DNA of 64,000 bases from Rhizobium sp. EC-SD404 (GCF_902498825.1 NZ_LR701459.1:3354564-3418563); one strand, 5' to 3'. Counted from the first letter of the stretch, positions 38,075 to 47,590 are shown. A program made the numbers and translations. The notes: generated by a model not told the origin, from the letters alone.

Positions 38075-39631
38075 ATGCAATCGACACCAGCGTCCGTCGC
38101 ACAAGGCGGCGATTGGAATGCGCGCAAGGATGTGGAGGACACCAGTTCGTCCGACCTCAACCCGCAACAGCGGAACGAAGGCGATGAGATGGTCCATGAT
38201 GCGCAGTTCGAACGGGTTCGCGCACGCCTCAAGGCGCAGCTCGGCCAGGAAATCTTTGCAAGTTGGTTCGGTCGTCTGAAGGTCGACTCCACGTCAAAGA
38301 GCGTCGTGCGGCTTTCCGTGCCGACCACGTTTCTCAAGTCATGGATCCAGAACCGTTATCTGGAGCTCATCTGCAAACTCTATCAAGAAGAGAATGCCGA
38401 GATCCTGCGCGTCGAGATCGTCGTGCGTTCCGCCACCCGGGCTTCACGTCCGATAATTGGGCAGAACACCGGAGAGGCCGCGGGCGCCGCGCAGATCGGC
38501 AATGCCATGAATCCGGTCCACATCCGCATTCCGTCGGCTGGTCCTGCACCTGCTTCGTCGCGCCGCCCTGCCCCAGGGTCCAATCCCGTGGTCGGTTCTC
38601 CGCTCGATGCCCGCTATACGTTTGAATCCTTCATCGAGGGGTCTTCGAACCGCGTGGCTCTTGCGGCGGCAAAGACGATCGCCGAGGCGGGCGCGGGCGC
38701 TGTGCGCTTCAATCCTCTCTTCGTTCATTCCAGCGTCGGGCTCGGAAAGACCCACCTGCTGCAGGCAATCGCATCGGCAGCTCTCGCCAGCCCGCGCAAT
38801 CCGCGCGTGGTCTATCTGACGGCGGAATATTTCATGTGGCGGTTCGCCAGCGCCATTCGCGACAATGACGCGCTGTCTTTCAAGGACGCGTTGCGCAACA
38901 TCGATCTCCTGATCATCGACGACATGCAGTTCCTGCAGGGCAAGTCGATCCAGAACGAGTTCTGCCATCTTCTCAACATGCTGCTCGACAGCGCCAAGCA
39001 GGTTGTCGTTGCCGCCGATCGGGCACCGTGGGAGCTGGAATCGCTGGACGCCCGCGTGCGCTCGCGCCTTCAGGGCGGGGTCGCCATCGAGATGGAAGGG
39101 CCTGATTACGAAATGCGCCTGGAAATCCTGCAGCAGCGGCTTGCCGCGGCGCAGGCAGAAGACCCATCCGTCGACATTCCGTTGCCGATCCTCGATCATG
39201 TGGCGCGCCACATCACCGCGAGCGGCCGCGAACTGGAAGGTGCCTTCAACCAGCTTCTCTTCCGTCGCTCCTTCGAGCCGAACCTCACGATCGAGCGGGT
39301 GGACGAGTTTCTTGGCCATCTGGTCAATGCCGGCGAGCCCAAGCGCGTCCGCATAGAAGACATTCAGAGGGTCGTTGCGCGCCACTACAATGTCTCGCGT
39401 CAGGAACTGGTTTCCAATCGCCGTACCCGCGTGATCGTCAAGCCGCGCCAGATCGCGATGTATCTGGCCAAGACGCTGACGCCGCGCTCGTTTCCGGAAA
39501 TCGGCCGCCGCTTCGGCGGACGTGATCACACGACCGTTCTGCATGCCGTGCGCAAGATCGAAGATCTGATCGGAAAAGACACCAAGCTTTCCCATGAGGT
39601 CGAACTTCTGAAGCGTCTGATCAACGAATAG
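38075..39631 (+). CDS. dnaA: Chromosomal replication initiator DnaA
   Basis: Binds DnaA boxes and melts the origin, 518 residues. Domain I runs from about 40 to 120 ([10 protein letters not shown]), followed by a variable linker rich in Pro, Ala and Ser. The AAA+ domain has Walker [15 protein letters not shown] and Walker [14 protein letters not shown]. Domain IV ends with the DNA-binding signature [16 protein letters not shown]. The N-terminus is about 40 residues longer than in enteric bacteria; a later ATG in [10 protein letters not shown] (near residue 40) is a plausible alternative start. Confidence 0.97.
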   Translation: MQSTPASVAQGGDWNARKDVEDTSSSDLNPQQRNEGDEMVHDAQFERVRARLKAQLGQEIFASWFGRLKVDSTSKSVVRLSVPTTFLKSWIQNRYLELICKLYQEENAEILRVEIVVRSATRASRPIIGQNTGEAAGAAQIGNAMNPVHIRIPSAGPAPASSRRPAPGSNPVVGSPLDARYTFESFIEGSSNRVALAAAKTIAEAGAGAVRFNPLFVHSSVGLGKTHLLQAIASAALASPRNPRVVYLTAEYFMWRFASAIRDNDALSFKDALRNIDLLIIDDMQFLQGKSIQNEFCHLLNMLLDSAKQVVVAADRAPWELESLDARVRSRLQGGVAIEMEGPDYEMRLEILQQRLAAAQAEDPSVDIPLPILDHVARHITASGRELEGAFNQLLFRRSFEPNLTIERVDEFLGHLVNAGEPKRVRIEDIQRVVARHYNVSRQELVSNRRTRVIVKPRQIAMYLAKTLTPRSFPEIGRRFGGRDHTTVLHAVRKIEDLIGKDTKLSHEVELLKRLINE

Positions 39632-39724
39632 GCTACGCGCTGCCGCCCATTTTCGCCCGCATCGTACAAATCTGCGGACAGGCGGCAGCGTGACCGGAGC
39701 CCGGAGAGGGCGGCGGACGGCCGA

Positions 39725-39763
39725 CAGCGGCATTCTGGCTCTTAACAGAGACCGATGCCGCTG
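39725..39763 (+). promoter_or_regulatory. Extended hairpin between dnaA and dnaN
   Basis: CAGCGGCAT (39725-39733) pairs perfectly over 9 bp with ATGCCGCTG (39755-39763). Within the 21-base loop GG/CC and CTCT/AGAG pair again around a TAAC tetraloop. It stands seven bases before a separate terminator, so it may stabilise the dnaA mRNA 3' end or be the body of a short RNA. Confidence 0.5.
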
Positions 39764-39769
39764 CCGGTC

Positions 39770-39791
39770 GCCTGGTTATTCCAGGCTTTTT
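39770..39791 (+). terminator. Rho-independent terminator of dnaA
   Basis: GCCTGG, loop TTATT, CCAGGC, followed by five T. A compact canonical terminator. Confidence 0.8.
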
Positions 39792-39987
39792 CCCCATGAT
39801 CCACGCTCTTGAGGGGCGCGAGGGGGTCCCTTTGGCCTTGCGCTCAGCCGGCCGAATTGCCAAATTGCCGGTCCACATTTAAGCGAGCCTCCGAACAAGC
39901 GATCGCAGTAGGTCCGGCCAGTCGCGGTCGGAGAGGCTGGCCCGCCAGAACGCCCCAAGTAGGCTTGAGAAGACGAGAAACGGTCCC

Positions 39988-41106
39988 ATGCGTGTCACGC
40001 TCGAACGGTCGAACCTCTTGAAGTCGCTGAACCACGTTCACCGCGTGGTGGAACGGCGCAACACGATCCCGATCCTGTCGAACGTGCTGCTGCGAGCGGA
40101 GGGCGCAAGCCTTTCCATGCGCGCGACGGATCTCGACCTCGAAATCACCGAAGCCGCTCCCGCCATGGTCGAGCAGGCCGGATCGACCACCGTTCCCGCC
40201 CATCTTCTCTACGACATCGTGCGCAAGCTGCCGGATGGCGCCGAGGTTTCGCTGTCGATGACGGGCGAAAAGGGACAGATGAGCGTCTCGTCGAGCCGCT
40301 CACGCTTTACGCTGCAGTGCCTGCCCGAGACGGATTTTCCGGATCTGACGGCCGGTGCCTTCAGTCACACGTTCCGCCTGCCCGCGGAGACGCTGCGTAT
40401 GCTGATTGCGCGCACCCAGTTCGCGATCTCGACGGAAGAGACCCGCTACTATCTGAACGGCATCTACATGCACACGGTCGAGGATGGCGACAAGCTCAAG
40501 CTGCGCGCCGTCGCGACCGACGGTCACCGGCTGGCGCGGGCCGATATCATTGCGCCCTCGGGCGCCGAGGGCATGCCGGGCATCATCATTCCGCGCAAGA
40601 CCGTGGGTGAGCTGCAGAAGCTGGTCGACGATCCGGAAGTCGTCGTCACCGTCGAGCTGTCCGATGCCAAAATCCGTTTTACGATCGGCTCGATCGTTTT
40701 GACCTCCAAGCTGATCGACGGCACCTTCCCGGACTATCAGCGCGTCATCCCCACCGGGAACGACAAGGAACTGACGATCGACTGCCAATCCTTCGCGCAG
40801 GCCGTCGACCGCGTGTCGACGATTTCATCGGAGCGCGGGCGCGCCGTCAAGCTCGCCATCCGCGATGGTCAGCTGGTGCTGACGGTGAACAACCCGGATT
40901 CCGGTAGCGCGACGGAAGAGCTGGCCGTCGGCTACGACAACGAGCCGATCGAGATCGGCTTCAATGCGAAATATCTTCTCGATATCACAAGCCAGCTCAC
41001 CGGCACCGAAGCCGTGTTCATGCTGGCAGATCCCGGTTCGCCGACGCTTGTGCGCGAAACCAGCGATGACGACGCGCTCTACGTTCTGATGCCGATGCGG
41101 GTTTGA
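39988..41106 (+). CDS. dnaN: DNA polymerase III beta sliding clamp
   Basis: Ring clamp giving processivity to DNA polymerases, 372 residues in three similar domains. It starts MRVTLERSNLLKSLNHVHRV and ends DDALYVLMPMRV, the typical clamp terminus; FLPETDFP-like CLPETDFPDL is in domain II. The recF frame begins at or just after its stop, suggesting a dnaN-recF-moeB transcript. Confidence 0.97.
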   Translation: MRVTLERSNLLKSLNHVHRVVERRNTIPILSNVLLRAEGASLSMRATDLDLEITEAAPAMVEQAGSTTVPAHLLYDIVRKLPDGAEVSLSMTGEKGQMSVSSSRSRFTLQCLPETDFPDLTAGAFSHTFRLPAETLRMLIARTQFAISTEETRYYLNGIYMHTVEDGDKLKLRAVATDGHRLARADIIAPSGAEGMPGIIIPRKTVGELQKLVDDPEVVVTVELSDAKIRFTIGSIVLTSKLIDGTFPDYQRVIPTGNDKELTIDCQSFAQAVDRVSTISSERGRAVKLAIRDGQLVLTVNNPDSGSATEELAVGYDNEPIEIGFNAKYLLDITSQLTGTEAVFMLADPGSPTLVRETSDDDALYVLMPMRV

Positions 41107-41141
41107 CCGCGCCTTTCGAACGCCCCGAGGCGGCAAGGCTG

Positions 41142-42287
41142 ATGCCGGAAAAAGTGGCCATCGGGCGTCTCAGCCTCACGGACTTTCGCAATTATCGCGA
41201 ACTGACGCTTCGCTTCGCCGGCAAGCATGTCGTCTTCACCGGTAACAACGGTGCCGGCAAGACGAACCTCATCGAAGCGATTTCGCTCCTTTCGCCCGGC
41301 CGCGGCATGCGGCGCATCGTCTATTCGGAAGCCGCGCGCGAAGGATCGGCCGGCGGTTTCACACTGTTTGCCGAAGTCGAGGGCATGGCAGGTCCTGCCA
41401 CCATCGGCACCACGGCTGGTGATGACGCGGAAGGCGGCCAGCGCCGCGTCCGCATCAATGGGGCAGCCGCGCGCACCAACGAGGCGCTGCTCGACCATCT
41501 TCGGATCACCTGGCTGACGCCGGCGATGGACGGGCTCTTCACCGGGCCCGCAGGGGATCGCAGGCGGTTTCTCGACCGCATGGTTCTCGCCGTCGATCCG
41601 GGTCACGGCCGGCGGGTTGCGGATTACGAAAAAGCCATGCGCGGACGCAACAGGCTACTTTCGGAGGGCCGGCTCGATCGCGCCTGGCTGGAAGGCATCG
41701 AGGCACAGGTGGCCGAGCTTGCCGTGGCGATCGCCGTTGCCCGGCAGGATTTCGTGCGGCTGCTCACGGTTCTTCTGGAACGCGCGCCGAGTGAAGCCGC
41801 CAGCCGCTTTCCCAAGGCAGCAATCAAGCTCACGGGTTTCATGGACGACCAGCAGGGCCTCGCGGCCAGCGACATGGAAGCGCGCTTTGCCGCGTCGCTC
41901 GCGGAATCCCGCTGGCGAGACGAAGCGGCGGGGCGGATGCTGGAAGGTCCGCACCGGCAGGATCTCGAGGTGGTACATGCGGAGAAATCGATGCCCGCAG
42001 CACAATCCTCGACCGGCGAACAGAAGGCGCTGCTGGTGGGTCTCGTTCTTGCCCACGCCCGGCTCGTCGGCGACCTGACGGGAGCCGCGCCGATCCTGCT
42101 GCTCGACGAGATCGCCGCGCATCTCGATCCAACGCGCCGCGCCGCGCTCTTCAGCATCATCGACGATCTGGGTGGCCAGGCTTTCATGACGGGCACGGAT
42201 GCCGCTCTATTTTCCGCCTTGGAGGGACGCGCGCAATTCCTTAGCGTGAATGCCGGCACAGTGACGGAGACCGTTTTCGATGGCTGA
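41142..42287 (+). CDS. recF: DNA replication and repair protein RecF
   Basis: SMC-like ATPase for gap repair with RecOR, 381 residues from the ATG at 41142. Motifs: LTDFRNYRELTLRF, Walker A TGNNGAGKTNLIEAISLL, the ABC signature SSTGEQKALLVGLVLAHA and Walker B ILLLDEIAAHLDP. The frame also allows a TTG at 41103 that overlaps the dnaN stop by four bases and adds 13 residues; family length favours the ATG. Overlaps the next gene by eight bases. Confidence 0.95.
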   Translation: MPEKVAIGRLSLTDFRNYRELTLRFAGKHVVFTGNNGAGKTNLIEAISLLSPGRGMRRIVYSEAAREGSAGGFTLFAEVEGMAGPATIGTTAGDDAEGGQRRVRINGAAARTNEALLDHLRITWLTPAMDGLFTGPAGDRRRFLDRMVLAVDPGHGRRVADYEKAMRGRNRLLSEGRLDRAWLEGIEAQVAELAVAIAVARQDFVRLLTVLLERAPSEAASRFPKAAIKLTGFMDDQQGLAASDMEARFAASLAESRWRDEAAGRMLEGPHRQDLEVVHAEKSMPAAQSSTGEQKALLVGLVLAHARLVGDLTGAAPILLLDEIAAHLDPTRRAALFSIIDDLGGQAFMTGTDAALFSALEGRAQFLSVNAGTVTETVFDG

Positions 42288-43053
42288 ACCCGCGCCGCCT
42301 CCCCTTTCGCCGGACGAAATTCAACGCTATGCGCGCCACATCGTGCTTCCCGAAGTGGGCGGGCCGGGCCAGCAGAAACTGAAGGCCGCTCGGGTCCTCG
42401 TGATCGGCGCCGGCGGTCTGGGTGCTCCCGTCATCGCCTATCTGGCTGCTGCGGGTGTCGGCACGATCGGCATCGTCGACGACGACACGGTTTCCCTTTC
42501 GAACCTCCAGCGTCAGGTCATCCACCGCACCGCGTCCATCGGCATGGCAAAGACGGAAAGCGCTGCGCAATCCGTCCAGGCGCTCAACGAACACGTCGAG
42601 ATCGTCCAGCACCAGACGCGGCTCGATGATGGCAACGCGCGCGCGCTTTTAGCCGGCTATCATCTCGTCATCGACGGTTCGGACAATTTCGAGACCCGCT
42701 ATCTCGCGGCCGACACGGCCTTGGATATGAAGATCCCTTTGGTGACGGGCGCGGTCGGGCGTTTCGATGGGTCGCTCACGGTCATCCTGCCCGAAGGCGT
42801 CGACGCAGAGGGCCGGCCTCACCCGAATTTCCGCGATCTTTTCCCCGAGCCGCCTCCGGCGGGCCTCGTGCCCTCCTGCGCTGAAGCCGGCGTCGTCGGG
42901 GCCCTCACCGGCGTGATCGGCACGCTGCAAGCCATGGAAGCGATCAAGTTGATCACCGGGATCGGCGAGCCGCTTGTCGGACGTCTGCTGCTTTATGATG
43001 CGCTCGGCGCACGCTTCGATGTGATGCGCTACCGAAAAGCAAAAGAAGCTTAG
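42280..43053 (+). CDS. moeB: MoeB/ThiF/HesA family adenylyltransferase
   Basis: E1-like enzyme of 257 residues that adenylates the C-terminus of a small sulfur carrier (MoaD or ThiS). It shows YARHIVLPEVGGPGQQKL, the nucleotide loop VLVIGAGGLGAPV, the arginine-finger helix SNLQRQVIHRT, DGSDNFETRYL and PSCAEAGVVGALTGVIGTLQA. The zinc CxxC pairs of E. coli MoeB are not evident. No rhodanese domain follows. The stop overlaps that of the convergent BLUF gene by four bases. Confidence 0.9.
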   Translation: MAEPAPPPLSPDEIQRYARHIVLPEVGGPGQQKLKAARVLVIGAGGLGAPVIAYLAAAGVGTIGIVDDDTVSLSNLQRQVIHRTASIGMAKTESAAQSVQALNEHVEIVQHQTRLDDGNARALLAGYHLVIDGSDNFETRYLAADTALDMKIPLVTGAVGRFDGSLTVILPEGVDAEGRPHPNFRDLFPEPPPAGLVPSCAEAGVVGALTGVIGTLQAMEAIKLITGIGEPLVGRLLLYDALGARFDVMRYRKAKEA

Positions 43054-43487
43054 CCGGCTTTCTCCAGGAAATCGGCGCTGGCGAATGCCATGATGGCGTC
43101 GAGCATCAACCCGTCATCGTCGCCCTTCATGCGGCTATGGAGCGCCTGACGCGACATCTTGAAGACCGAGCCGTCCTGCTGCTTGCTCGGATCGAGCCGC
43201 TTGAAGCCCATCTGCCACTGCGAGAAGGCCCGCTTTTCGGCGTTGCGCTCGACGAGCACCATGAAATTGCGATGACGCGGGTCTCTCCGGATCACACGCG
43301 CGACCTCGCCGACCGTCGCCCGGTCCCCTTCGAGAACCTGGATGAAGGTGTCGTCGGCGTAGAGCAGGACGCCGGTCACATCGCGCGTTTCATTGTTTCG
43401 GCGGGAGGAGGCAAGGATATCGTCGAGATCGCTTGGGCTGATCGGACGCGTGGCACCGCTTACGTAAAGCAGTTGGAAGATCGACAC
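43050..43487 (-). CDS. Stand-alone BLUF blue-light photoreceptor
   Basis: A 145-residue protein consisting of a flavin-binding BLUF domain and a short C-terminal helical tail, like PixD-type short BLUF proteins. From the GTG at 43487 (preceded by GGAG at a spacing of eight) the key residues are Tyr8, Asn32, Gln50, Trp91 and Met93, the same numbers as in Synechocystis PixD (Slr1694). Other marks are DVTGVLLYADDTFIQVLEGD and RRDPRHRNF. No output domain is fused, so it must act by protein contact; no partner is next door. The ORF could extend to an ATG at 43535 but with no sense for the fold. Confidence 0.92.
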   Translation of the reverse strand: MSIFQLLYVSGATRPISPSDLDDILASSRRNNETRDVTGVLLYADDTFIQVLEGDRATVGEVARVIRRDPRHRNFMVLVERNAEKRAFSQWQMGFKRLDPSKQQDGSVFKMSRQALHSRMKGDDDGLMLDAIMAFASADFLEKAG

Positions 43488-43558
43488 GCAGGGTTCTCCG
43501 GATGCTCTTGGGAAGGAGCATCCGGTATAACCCACAAGCGTTACTCGACCCTTAAGTC

Positions 43559-43564
43559 ATTATA
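43559..43564 (-). promoter_or_regulatory. Possible -10 of the BLUF gene
   Basis: A perfect TATAAT on the minus strand, in an AT-rich island (43553-43600) that stands out from the flanks. The -35 at 17 bases (ATTTCT) is poor. An imperfect palindrome, AGTACTTTTATCAGAAATACT, overlaps the spacer and could bind a regulator. Confidence 0.35.
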
Positions 43565-43600
43565 TTAGAAGTACTTTTATCAGAAATACTGAGAATAACT

Positions 43601-45190
43601 TCAGGCGGCGATGCCGATTTGGTATTCCTTGATCGCGTCGAACTTGATCGCCTTCCAGCGTTCTGCCTCGTAATTCAATGAAAACCCGTCGGACGCCAGG
43701 AACACGGGATCGCCGTCGAGATCACGGGCAATGTCGCCACGCTTGACGGTGACGAAGCGTTCGAGCTCGGCCTTGTCCGCCGACGATATCCAGCGGCAGA
43801 CATTGAACCGCGCGAGTTCGAAGGACACCGGAAGACCGTATTCGGCTTCCAGGCGCGCCTTCAGAACGTCAAGCTGCAGGGCACCGACGACGCCGACGAG
43901 CGGTGGCGACCCATCTTCCGGCTGGAAGAGCTGCACGACGCCCTCCTCGGCCATCTGCGCCAGCGCTTCCTTCATCTTCTTCGCCTTCATCGCATCTTCG
44001 AGTCGCACACGGCGCAGGATCTCAGGCGCAAAATTCGGCACGCCCTTGAAGACGAGGTGCTCGCCATCGGTCAGCGTGTCGCCGATCCGCAGCGTGCCAT
44101 GGTTCGGAATGCCGACCACGTCGCCGGCATAGGCTGTGTCGGCAAGCTGGCGCTGGTGGGCAAAGAAGAATTGCGGCGCCGAAAGCGACATCGGCTTTCC
44201 GGTGCGGGCAAGCCTAGCTTTCATGCCGCGCTGCAGGCGGCCGGAGCACACGCGCACGAATGCAATGCGGTCGCGGTGGTTGGGATCCATATTGGCCTGG
44301 ATCTTGAAGACGAAGGCCGACATCTTTTCGTCGGTGGCCGCGACTTTCCTCGTGTCGGCGATCTGGTCGCGCGGGGGCGGCGCGTAGCGGCCGAGCGCAT
44401 TGATCAGGTCGCGAACGCCGAAATTACGCAGCGCGGAGCCGAAATAGACGGGCGTCAGATGGCCTTCGAGGAAGGCTTGGCTGTCGAACGGCCGGCAGGC
44501 TTCCATGGCGAGCGCGCATTCCTCGATGAAGGCCGCACGTTCGTTTTCGGGCAGAAGGCCGGCGACCGCATCGGACTCAGGCCCATTCACCGGCGTCGTG
44601 TGTTCCTCGACGTCGCTGCGGCGAATGGTGTTGTCGGCGAGATGATAGGTTCCCGAGAAACTTTTGGCGCGACCGATCGGCCAGGTCATGGGGGCCGTAT
44701 CGAGCGCCAGCTTCTGCTCGACCTCGTCGAGGATTTCGAACGGGTCGCGGCTTTCGCGGTCCATCTTGTTGATGAAGGTCACGATCGGAATGTCGCGCAA
44801 GCGGCAGACCTCGAACAGCTTCAATGTTCGCGGCTCGATGCCCTTAGCCGCGTCGATGACCATGATGGCGGCATCGACAGCGGTCAGCGTGCGATAGGTG
44901 TCGTCGGCGAAGTCCTCGTGGCCCGGCGTGTCGAGCAGGTTGAAGACGTGGTCGCCATATTCGAAGGTCATCACCGAGGTGACGACCGAGATGCCGCGTT
45001 CGCGCTCGATCTTCATCCAGTCGGATCGCGTGTTCATACGGTCCTTCTTGGCCTTGACCTCGCCGGCAAGCTGGATCGCGCCCCCGAACAGCAGCAGCTT
45101 CTCGGTCAGCGTGGTCTTGCCCGCGTCGGGGTGCGAGATGATCGCGAAAGTGCGGCGCCGTGCCACTTCGGCGGCCAGTGGTTCGCTCAT
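43601..45190 (-). CDS. prfC: Peptide chain release factor 3
   Basis: Translational GTPase that recycles RF1/RF2, 529 residues. G1 is AIISHPDAGKTTLTEKLLL, G3 LLDTPGHEDF, G4 TFINKMDRE; the RF3-specific segments SGTYHLADNTIRR and the C-terminal RF3_C domain follow. Monocistronic and divergent from dut. Its start is bordered upstream by TGTGGATAT, one base off a DnaA box. Confidence 0.96.
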   Translation of the reverse strand: MSEPLAAEVARRRTFAIISHPDAGKTTLTEKLLLFGGAIQLAGEVKAKKDRMNTRSDWMKIERERGISVVTSVMTFEYGDHVFNLLDTPGHEDFADDTYRTLTAVDAAIMVIDAAKGIEPRTLKLFEVCRLRDIPIVTFINKMDRESRDPFEILDEVEQKLALDTAPMTWPIGRAKSFSGTYHLADNTIRRSDVEEHTTPVNGPESDAVAGLLPENERAAFIEECALAMEACRPFDSQAFLEGHLTPVYFGSALRNFGVRDLINALGRYAPPPRDQIADTRKVAATDEKMSAFVFKIQANMDPNHRDRIAFVRVCSGRLQRGMKARLARTGKPMSLSAPQFFFAHQRQLADTAYAGDVVGIPNHGTLRIGDTLTDGEHLVFKGVPNFAPEILRRVRLEDAMKAKKMKEALAQMAEEGVVQLFQPEDGSPPLVGVVGALQLDVLKARLEAEYGLPVSFELARFNVCRWISSADKAELERFVTVKRGDIARDLDGDPVFLASDGFSLNYEAERWKAIKFDAIKEYQIGIAA

Positions 45191-45280
45191 GGTGTGGATA
45201 TCCTGTTGTTGCGCGGTTTCTAGCCGTTCCGCCCGCGTCTTTCAATTGACCGTGACGCGTGGCTTGCGGCAAATGCGGCG

Positions 45281-45757
45281 ATGACGACCCCAGCGACGAC
45301 CGATGACCCCATCCTTGGCTTGATCCGCCTTCCCCACGGCGAAGGGCTTGCCCTGCCCGGCTACCAGACCGACGGCGCCGCCGGCATGGATCTGCGCGCG
45401 GCCGTTGAAGCGGACAAGCCCCGCATGCTCGCCCCCGGCGCACGAATGCTCGTGCCCACCGGCTTCATTTTCGAAATACCCGTGGGCTACGAGGTACAGA
45501 TACGGCCGCGATCCGGGCTCGCCTATAAAAATGGGGTGACCTGCCTCAATACACCAGGGACGATCGACTGGGATTATCGCGGCGAGGTGCAGGTGCTGCT
45601 GATCAACCATGGCGATGCGCCCTTCGAGATCACCCGCGGCTTGCGCATTGCGCAGATGGTGATCGCCCCGGTCGTGCGCGCCGCCGTCGAGGAGCGGCAG
45701 CAGGCCGCGGAAACCTCGCGCGGCGCCGGAGGCTTCGGTTCCACGGGTACTGGATAG
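45281..45757 (+). CDS. dut: dUTP diphosphatase
   Basis: Hydrolyses dUTP to dUMP, trimeric, 158 residues. The five dUTPase motifs can be followed: [43 protein letters not shown] and the flexible C-terminal arm [10 protein letters not shown]. In many rhizobia dut is next to coaBC; here it is about 13 kb away beside prfC. A perfect DnaA box follows its stop by two bases. Confidence 0.96.
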   Translation: MTTPATTDDPILGLIRLPHGEGLALPGYQTDGAAGMDLRAAVEADKPRMLAPGARMLVPTGFIFEIPVGYEVQIRPRSGLAYKNGVTCLNTPGTIDWDYRGEVQVLLINHGDAPFEITRGLRIAQMVIAPVVRAAVEERQQAAETSRGAGGFGSTGTG

Positions 45758-45759
45758 GC

Positions 45760-45801
45760 TGTGGATAACCACTGGAAAACCTGTGGGTCGATCGTGGACG
45801 A
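45760..45801. promoter_or_regulatory. DnaA box with two weaker copies after dut
   Basis: TGTGGATAA at 45760-45768 is a perfect reverse DnaA box (TTATCCACA). TGTGGGTCG (45782-45790) and CGTGGACGA (45793-45801) keep the same GTGG core on the same strand at offsets of 22 and 11 bases, about two and one helical turns. The gap is only 69 bp between convergent genes, with no AT-rich stretch. Confidence 0.4.
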
Positions 45802-45826
45802 ACGACCGACGCCGTTCTGCTAATGT

Positions 45827-46732
45827 TCAGACGACCAAGACCAGCGCCGCGACACCGCAAACGATCAACGCGCAGCCGGCGAGTTCCATCCGCGTGATGG
45901 TTTCCTTGAAGATGAAGACCGACGCAGCGAAGGTGAACAGCATCTCCACCTGTGCCACCGCCTTGACGTAGGCCGCTTGCTGCAGCGTCATCGCGGTAAA
46001 CCAGCCGAAGGATGCCGTTGCACCCGCCAAACCCACCAGAAGCGCGGGTTTCCAGGCCTTTCGGATGCGCGCGAATTCCTCCGGCTCGCGCAGCGCCATC
46101 CAGATCGACATCACGACTGTCTGGAAAACGACCGCGACGGCGAGCGTCGTGCCGGCCTGAATCACCGCATGCGGGCCGCCGAGCGAAACGGACGCCGCGC
46201 GGTAGGACACGCCCGAGACGCCGAACAGCGTACCCGAGGCGAGGCCGATGAGCGCCGTGCGGCTGGTGACCGACAGCAAAAGCGCCTTTGTGGAAAACGC
46301 CGTGCGCGCCACCGAGATCAGCATGACGCCGAAGACCGAAATCGCGATCGCAATCAGCGTTCCGAGCGTGACGAGTTCGCCCAGGAACAGCAACCCGAAC
46401 AAGGCCGCCTGGGCCGGCTCGGTCCGCGAATAGGCTGTGCCGACCGTGAAGTTACGAAACGAGAAGAGATGGACGAGCAGTGCCTGTGCGAGGATCTGCG
46501 CGATGGACGCGAGAACCACCCAGAGGAAGAAGGTGGGGTGGACCTGTGGGATCGGGAGATTGAGCGCGGCGACCGCAATCGCCAGGAACAACAGTGCGAA
46601 GGGCACGCCGAAGCCGAAGCGCACGAAGGTTGCCCCCGTCGTGCCCATCGCGCCCTTGAGATATTTCTGAAGCGCCGAACGGATATTCTGGACGAATGCC
46701 GCGGCGAAAGTGATTGCGACCCAAAGTTCCAT
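45827..46732 (-). CDS. EamA/DMT family transporter
   Basis: An inner-membrane protein of 301 residues with about ten helices in two EamA repeats (FVQNIRSALQKYLKG loop; GTAYSRTEPAQAALFGLLFLGE; AYVKAVAQVEMLFTFAASVF near the end). Substrate unknown. The ATG at 46732 is preferred over an upstream TTG at 46756. Convergent with dut and divergent from the HAD phosphatase gene. Confidence 0.87.
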   Translation of the reverse strand: MELWVAITFAAAFVQNIRSALQKYLKGAMGTTGATFVRFGFGVPFALLFLAIAVAALNLPIPQVHPTFFLWVVLASIAQILAQALLVHLFSFRNFTVGTAYSRTEPAQAALFGLLFLGELVTLGTLIAIAISVFGVMLISVARTAFSTKALLLSVTSRTALIGLASGTLFGVSGVSYRAASVSLGGPHAVIQAGTTLAVAVVFQTVVMSIWMALREPEEFARIRKAWKPALLVGLAGATASFGWFTAMTLQQAAYVKAVAQVEMLFTFAASVFIFKETITRMELAGCALIVCGVAALVLVV

Positions 46733-46864
46733 GTTGGTGGCGTTAGCACGAAGCAATCGCGCTCGGTAGCATCCCCGCTCGGAGAATGATGGCTTTGGCG
46801 CCTGCCAATCACCATATTCGGGGTTCTTCCTGTTTCTTTACACCCGGTATGGCATAAAGCGGCG

Positions 46865-47590
46865 ATGGCACCGAAGAATCACACACCTAAACCCGACGAT
46901 TTCACGCATATCCGCGATTGGGTCTTCGATCTCGACAACACGCTTTACCCGCGCCACACAGATCTGTTCTCGCAGATCGATGCGCGGATGACCGACTTCG
47001 TGGCAGAGCTGCTGCAGTTGCCTTCGGACGAAGCGCGCGTGCTGCAGAAGCAATATTACCGCGATCACGGCACCACGCTGAAAGGCTTGATGACCGAGCA
47101 CCAGATCGACCCGAACGCGTTTCTGGAACGGGTGCACGACATCGATTATTCTTGGGTGAAACCGGATCCGGCGCTCGGCGAAGCGATCAAGTCGCTTCCC
47201 GGCCGCAAGTTCATCTTCACCAATGGCGACACGCGCCATGCGCAGCGCACCGCCAAGGCGCTCGGCATTCTCGATCATTTCGACGACATCTTCGACATCG
47301 TCGCAGCCGACCTGATGCCGAAGCCGGCCGCCGCCACCTATGACAAGTTCATGGGGCTGCACCGCATCGAGGCGGACCGTGCCGTGATGTTCGAGGACCT
47401 GCCCAGGAACCTCACCGTGCCCAAGGCTGTCGGCATGAAGACCGTCCTGATCGTGCCGAACAACATGGAAGGTCCGCTCGGCGACGTCTGGGAGCACGAG
47501 GGCTATGACGGCGACCATATCGACTACGTGACCGACGATCTGGCTGCGTTCCTCAAAGCGGCACAGCGCCAGTTGGAGCCGGGCGAATAA
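46865..47590 (+). CDS. HAD-family pyrimidine 5'-nucleotidase
   Basis: Dephosphorylates small nucleotides, probably a house-cleaning phosphatase of the Sdt1/pyrimidine 5'-nucleotidase type; 241 residues. HAD motif I VFDLDNTLYPRHTDLF, motif II FTNGDTRHAQRTA, the motif III lysine in MPKPAAATYDKF and motif IV FEDLPRNLTVP. dapD, often its neighbour in rhizobia, is about 1.7 kb downstream. Confidence 0.9.
   Translation: MAPKNHTPKPDDFTHIRDWVFDLDNTLYPRHTDLFSQIDARMTDFVAELLQLPSDEARVLQKQYYRDHGTTLKGLMTEHQIDPNAFLERVHDIDYSWVKPDPALGEAIKSLPGRKFIFTNGDTRHAQRTAKALGILDHFDDIFDIVAADLMPKPAAATYDKFMGLHRIEADRAVMFEDLPRNLTVPKAVGMKTVLIVPNNMEGPLGDVWEHEGYDGDHIDYVTDDLAAFLKAAQRQLEPGE

Larger units (their letters stand above)
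39632..39987. other. 356-bp dnaA-dnaN intergenic region
   Basis: No gene seen. It holds a strong extended hairpin at 39725-39763, a terminator at 39770-39791 and, after that, about 195 bp that should contain the dnaN promoter; I could not pick a convincing -35/-10 pair. Confidence 0.6.

Noticed and set aside
37459..38279. Three short frames in the dnaA upstream region (minus 37459-37740, minus 37737-38102, plus 37770-38279)
   Set aside because: No ribosome sites, no domain-like sequence, overlap with the palindromes and with dnaA itself. Treated as non-coding.
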